Below are positions 60,785 through 64,000 of a DNA stretch of 64,000 nt, piece after piece. Source of the DNA: Candidatus Obscuribacter phosphatis (GTDB lineage: Bacteria > Cyanobacteriota > Vampirovibrionia > Obscuribacterales > Obscuribacteraceae); contig MOYA01000006.1 of NCBI GenBank assembly GCA_001899315.1, positions 1-64,000 on the forward strand, given 5' to 3'. The position numbers were made by a program, and so were the translations under genes. Positions within the stretch are counted from its first letter, which is position 1, and every line of letters starts with the position of its first letter. Below the pieces are notes generated by a model. That model was not told the origin of the DNA, did not search any database, and worked only from the letters and a program-made list of their open reading frames with translations.

Positions 60785-61977
60785 GCTTTGTTTTTGAAAT
60801 GGGTCATGAGGCGGCGAGCGGTTTCGGCTAGTATGGCTGAACCGACATAAAGTCCGCTTTCGTTGAGATCGAATTGTGGGCTATGGTGACTTCTGGTATC
60901 GCCATCGATTTCCGCCCCTAAGAACATAAAGGCTCCGGGCACTTTCTCGGCAAACATCGAAAAGTCTTCAGACCAAGTTTTGGGCTGCACGGCAATGACA
61001 TTCTCAGCGCCGATGAGGTCAATGGCGGCTTGCCGCATTACTTCGGTGATTTCGGGGTTGTTGACCGTGCAGGGATAGCCCAACTCGTATTCAATCTTGT
61101 AATCGCCGCCCATGATGCGGGCAATCGAGCAAGCTCGGTCAATCTCGGCAATGATGTGCTCGCGCACCTTCTGGCTGAAGCTGCGGAAGCTGCCTTCGAG
61201 GGTGACATAGTCGGAGATGATATTACCCCTGGTGCTGGACGATTGAAAAGAGCCGATGGTGATAATGGCCGGTTCGAGTGCCGAGATGCGGCGCGAGATG
61301 ATTTGTTGTATCGCCTGCACCACTTGGGCGCCTACCACCACGGGGTCGACCGTGGTCTCGGGATAGGCGCCGTGACCGCCTTTTCCTTGTATGGTTACCT
61401 TAAACCCGTCGCAGGCAGCCATGGCCGGTCCGGGAATAATGCCCACTTGCCCAGCTTTGAGGCTGGCGTCGGCATGTAAGCCGATTATGGCTGATGCTCC
61501 ATCTAGAGCATCATCTTCCAGCATGCGCCAGGCCCCTGACTTGCCATCACTGTCGGTGGCTTCTTCGGCCGGTTGCATGACCATGCGCACCGAGCCTTCT
61601 AGTTCGGCTTCAGCCAACATGCGCGCCGTGGTCAAGCCGCAAGCCATATGGCCGTCGTGCCCGCAGGCATGCATAACGCCCTGATTTTTCGAAATATACT
61701 TATTGGGATTGTCTTCATCGATAGGCAGCCCGTCCATATCAGCGCGTATGGCAATGATGGGACCGTCTACCCCTTTGCGGGTCAGCTCGCCCAACACGCC
61801 GGTCTTGCCCACCTGAGCCTTGGTCTTATAGCCGTAAGCTTCCAGCTTGTCTTTCATCAGACCGGCGGTTTGAAATTCATGAAAGCTCAGCTCCGGATTT
61901 TCATGCAAATGACGACGCATTTCGATGAGTTCGGATTCTAGAGCTTTGGCTCTTGTTAGAAAGTTATCTGTGGGCAT
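60781..61977 (-). CDS. M20 family amidohydrolase (hippurate/N-acyl-amino-acid hydrolase type)
   Basis: 398 residues with RRHLHENPELSFHE, RADMDGLPI, HACGHDGHMA, QPAEEA, GLHAD and GKGGHGAYPE, the zinc-site motifs of the M20D group (HipO, IAA-amidohydrolase, N-acetyl-DAP deacetylase). First gene of the dap operon, overlapping dapC by 4 bp. Because DapE is also present, it may recycle acylated DAP or other N-acyl amino acids rather than replace DapE. Start ATG 61977. Confidence 0.9.
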   Translation of the reverse strand: MPTDNFLTRAKALESELIEMRRHLHENPELSFHEFQTAGLMKDKLEAYGYKTKAQVGKTGVLGELTRKGVDGPIIAIRADMDGLPIDEDNPNKYISKNQGVMHACGHDGHMACGLTTARMLAEAELEGSVRMVMQPAEEATDSDGKSGAWRMLEDDALDGASAIIGLHADASLKAGQVGIIPGPAMAACDGFKVTIQGKGGHGAYPETTVDPVVVGAQVVQAIQQIISRRISALEPAIITIGSFQSSSTRGNIISDYVTLEGSFRSFSQKVREHIIAEIDRACSIARIMGGDYKIEYELGYPCTVNNPEITEVMRQAAIDLIGAENVIAVQPKTWSEDFSMFAEKVPGAFMFLGAEIDGDTRSHHSPQFDLNESGLYVGSAILAETARRLMTHFKNKA

Positions 61978-62033
61978 TTTGACATCCAGAAAGTTTATTC
62001 GAAGTGTTATGAGAGAGTGCCGGCTCTGGCTAT

Positions 62034-62147
62034 GGCTATGAATTTAGCCTGGGCAAGACGCGAGCCTCTGGCTATAAATTTAACCCGGGCAAGACGCGAG
62101 CCTCTGGCTATAAATTTAACCCGGGCAAGACGCGAGCCTCTGGTTTA
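62034..62147. repeat. 3.2 copies of a 36-bp tandem repeat
   Basis: Two identical 36-bp units at 62067-62102 and 62103-62138, a diverged one before (62034-62066), and a 9-bp partial at 62139-62147. The array fills the gap between the dap operon start and the 62145 small gene, whose stop codon lies in the final partial unit. It contains CCCGGG and may affect transcription of the dap operon. Confidence 0.9.
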
Positions 62148-62330
62148 GGCGAAGAACTGAGGTCTGCCGCCGCCCGAACTGGGTCTCCACTGTGCGAAGG
62201 CTTCTTCCACAACAGTGCCGGCAATCTTCAAGCAGATCTGGCTCAGAGCTTGGATTTGCTCTTCGGTAAACTTGGCATCGGTTTCTTCCAGAGCTTTTCT
62301 AACAACTCTTTCGGCTTCGGATTTGAGCAT
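62145..62330 (-). CDS. Small helical protein, 61 residues
   Basis: ATG 62330 with GGGAG seven bases upstream. Sequence begins MLKSEAERVVRKALEETDAK, continues as a second helix (EEQIQALSQICLKIAGTVVEEA) and ends in a Ser/Gly/Arg/Pro tail with aromatic residues (RPQFFA). The two amphipathic helices suggest a helical hairpin dimer. The stop falls in the 36-bp repeat array. Function unknown. Confidence 0.72.
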   Translation of the reverse strand: MLKSEAERVVRKALEETDAKFTEEQIQALSQICLKIAGTVVEEAFAQWRPSSGGGRPQFFA

Positions 62331-62413
62331 GACGATTCTCCCGGCACTAAAACAAAAGTTTGTACAGGACTAGAGTTTAGCGCGAATGATGCGCTTTTGG
62401 AATTCTTTAGAAG

Positions 62414-62631
62414 CTCTTTGGAAGCTCTGGGCAAGCTCTCAGAAAGCTTTGGGGAAGCTCTCGGCAAGCTTTGGGAGCGCTTTGGACGAGCTCTGGGAAA
62501 ACTCTCGGAGAGCTCTGGGCAAGCTCTCGGGAGGCTTTGGACAAGCTCTCGGGAGGCTTTGGGAGCGCTTTGGACGAGCTCCGGGGAAACGCTCAGGAAG
62601 CGCTGAAGGCTTTCGGGGAACTCTAGCAAAG
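62414..62631. repeat. Array of 11-bp repeats, ~20 units, in step with the DNA helix
   Basis: Seventeen consecutive units of exactly 11 bp from 62414 to 62600, then units of 9, 11 and 11 bp. Alternating sequences are CTCTGGGCAAG, CTCTCGGGAGG, CTTTGGACAAG and CTTTGGGAGCG. Unit length is preserved while the sequence drifts. Since 11 is not a multiple of 3 the array opens spurious ORFs in several frames; it is not coding. It fills the gap between the 62330 and 62644 genes. Confidence 0.95.
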
Positions 62632-62643
62632 CTCTGGAATAAT

Positions 62644-63291
62644 TTAGGAAAGTGCCAATTTATCTAGCATGCGGCTGGCTTGACGCTTTACTTTCTTGAC
62701 TAGTTGCGAAAAAACTCTCTTGAGAACGCTTGGATTTTGCAGAGCTTGCAGGTCGAAGCTGGTCTTTTTGCAAAGGCTTTCGCTTGGTCTGCCTGTGCTT
62801 GTTTGGATGCGCTTTTCAAGTTCTTTCTGTTTGCGTTCCTGCGTGCCTTCGATGATTTCGAGCAGGGCGCTGGCATCGCTGAATCCTAAGATGCGTGTGC
62901 GCGGAGGCGCCAATAGAGAGCGTCTTTTGGGTGCTTCTTCGCCTTCGCCTCTGCCGACGGTGAGGCGCAGTGGCGCCGTAATCAAGGGCAGGCGGTCCGA
63001 TGTGACATGGTTGCCTTCTTCGTCTTCGCCCGGAATATTGCTTTGCATAGCTAGGGCGCGGGCTGTTTTCTTGAGTTCTTCAATGGTGTCTTCTTTGTAG
63101 AGGTCGAAGGAGCCTGAGGTGCCCTGTCCTGAAGGGTTTAGCTCAACATGGAAGCCCCTGCCTTGGGTGCTCTTTTGGAAATCGACCTTAATAAGGTTAT
63201 TGGAATTCTTTCTTGTCTTGAAATAGCCAATCGGCGGGCGGGCAGTCTGTTCGGCTTCGGAAGGGGCGGCAAAAATCGGCAGTGAGCTCAT
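62644..63291 (-). CDS. Uncharacterised protein, 215 residues
   Basis: ATG 63291 with GAGGT eight bases upstream. Polar N-terminus; GYFKTRKNSNNLIKVDF and GRGFHVELN form a beta-rich part, a Pro/Arg-rich middle (APKRRSLLAPPRTRILG) and a long basic helix at the C-terminus (VLKRVFSQLVKKVKRQASRM). The basic end may bind nucleic acid or membranes. No family recognised. A TATAGA near 63316 could be its -10 box. The 11-bp array lies immediately downstream. Confidence 0.7.
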   Translation of the reverse strand: MSSLPIFAAPSEAEQTARPPIGYFKTRKNSNNLIKVDFQKSTQGRGFHVELNPSGQGTSGSFDLYKEDTIEELKKTARALAMQSNIPGEDEEGNHVTSDRLPLITAPLRLTVGRGEGEEAPKRRSLLAPPRTRILGFSDASALLEIIEGTQERKQKELEKRIQTSTGRPSESLCKKTSFDLQALQNPSVLKRVFSQLVKKVKRQASRMLDKLALS

Positions 63292-63693
63292 CGAACTAAC
63301 CTCAAACAGTTTTCTATAGACGGGATGCCCTGGTGATAATTATTTGCCATCTTGGCAATGGGGCTTAAAACATGTCAGTAGCGCTTGAGAACAAGGAATT
63401 TTTTGATTGCTTGGGTGGTGATTTTTCAATTTAATGAGAATCAGTTGCACAAAACCTACCGATATCGGTTTGTTTTATTACCAAAGAATCAAAATTTATC
63501 AGGTTTAGATAGGGCTGCCCCTTGTCGCCTAGATTTTAATATAGTAGTCTTTTGACATGGATGATAACAATTCTCAATAAGATGCTGTTTGATTGAAGGG
63601 GGTAATGCTTTTGTACCTTCCTCTTTTGGTTGTAATGACTGGCTGGAGCAGCATTTGTTTGCACTATCGATTTGCCTCTGGGGTTAGACTATC
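63292..63693. other. Intergenic region with palindrome ACCGATATCGGT
   Basis: 402 bp. The 12-bp perfect palindrome lies at 63458-63469, flanked by AAACC and GTTT, which extends the symmetry. It is the best operator candidate for the partial gene downstream. ATGAGAATCA (63434) and GATAACAATTCTCA (63563) vaguely resemble Fur boxes. Confidence 0.45.
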
Positions 63694-64000
63694 TTGGGAA
63701 ATAATATAAATAACCAATTCAGTCGAAATGCTCTGAACGTCTATTTAAAGAGCGAAAAGTCTTTGTACGCTTGGATGTCCGGCTTTTCAAGCGAAACGCT
63801 GGAGCGGCTTAGGCGAATCAATCAGGCTTCGAGTACTTCGCGGCATATTGTTGCTGCTATTTCGTATGGCTTTGTTGATAGGGACCTCTATAGGGTCAAT
63901 CGTTTGATCATCGGTTTGATGCTGCGCCGTCATAAGGCTGAAAGACAGGGCGACGTCGCCACTATCGAGAAAATAGAGCTGAGGCTCAAGGAATTGCATC
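63694..64000 (+). CDS. Partial ORF running off the window end
   Basis: Reading frame open from TTG 63694 (in-frame stop TAG at 63685) to the window edge, at least 102 codons; ATG 63775 is an alternative start. It encodes a charged helical protein: LNVYLKSEKSLYAWMSGFSS, SRHIVAAISYGFVDRDLYRV, LMLRRHKAERQGDVATIEKI. The 3' end is missing. The length without a stop and the composition support a real gene; SD is weak. Function not recognisable. Confidence 0.55.
   Translation, partial: MGNNINNQFSRNALNVYLKSEKSLYAWMSGFSSETLERLRRINQASSTSRHIVAAISYGFVDRDLYRVNRLIIGLMLRRHKAERQGDVATIEKIELRLKELH

Noticed and set aside
62243-62629. ORFs of 93-128 codons across the 11-bp array on both strands
   Set aside because: They arise from the non-triplet repeat in several frames, and overlap the real 61-residue gene; no coherent protein is implied.
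63430-63580. Fur boxes ahead of the last ORF
   Set aside because: ATGAGAATCA and GATAACAATTCTCA match the 19-bp consensus poorly; no iron gene is nearby.

Overview
The window reads as chromosomal DNA of a Gram-negative-type (diderm), anaerobic or microaerobic bacterium of intermediate GC content. Exported proteins and lipoproteins, the succinylase branch of diaminopimelate synthesis, and the futalosine menaquinone enzyme MqnC are all present. The mix of recognisable housekeeping genes with many long Ala/Gln-rich orphan proteins resembles the non-photosynthetic sister lineage of Cyanobacteria (Vampirovibrionia/Melainabacteria, Obscuribacterales-like). That placement is an inference from gene style and remembered families, not from a search. 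TTG and GTG starts are common and usually confirmed by a Shine-Dalgarno (SD) sequence. No rRNA, tRNA, CRISPR array, transposase or phage structural gene was recognised.

Layout. 0-5.5 kb: a histone-deacetylase-like hydrolase, mqnC, an orphan with an NlpC/P60- or CHAP-like C-terminus, and hisS. 5.7-7 kb: three small GC-rich minus-strand genes, including a 55-codon gene. 7.5-12.3 kb: an operon of two large orphans and a lipoprotein, then a TetR regulator with a metallophosphoesterase. 14-17.1 kb: GC-rich minus-strand genes for a methyltransferase, a leucyl aminopeptidase and an orphan. 17.8-24.1 kb: an amino-acid permease, a coiled-coil membrane protein, a zinc-ribbon NUDIX hydrolase bracketed by inverted repeats, an orphan, and a membrane-anchored M15 (VanY-like) peptidase. 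24.2-28.7 kb: a TIGR04222-type membrane protein with a Gly/Cys tail overlapping a DUF692 (MNIO) enzyme, then a leucine-rich-repeat protein and a DmeF-type metal exporter. 28.7-35.3 kb: exported vWA, TPR, coiled-coil and repeat proteins, tadA and a DHH phosphoesterase. 35.4-37.8 kb: an SDR, an enoyl-CoA hydratase/isomerase and a DUF2071 protein. 37.9-44.4 kb: orphans, a LysM/EF-hand protein, an immunity-like pair and a kinase-fold protein. 44.7-49.9 kb: small genes, a ureohydrolase-like protein lacking most metal ligands, a matrixin-type protease and a TPR-thioredoxin-fold protein. 49.9-54.7 kb: a REC-PAS-kinase-REC-LRV hybrid and GC-rich orphans. 54.9-62 kb: a minus-strand operon M20 peptidase, dapC, dapD, dapE, small membrane protein, PrsW-Ser/Thr-kinase fusion. 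62-64 kb: a small protein, an 11-bp-period array, an orphan, and an ORF running off the end.

The most interesting systems are: (i) the Cys-tail/MNIO pair, a candidate for peptide modification near a metal exporter; (ii) the intramembrane-protease/kinase fusion co-transcribed with DAP synthesis, which suggests a link between envelope sensing and peptidoglycan precursor supply; (iii) a scattered class of GC-rich genes, several followed by perfect hairpins with 17-20-nt loops; (iv) the NUDIX gene between inverted copies of a hairpin element; (v) a 20-unit array of 11-bp repeats, about one DNA helical turn each.
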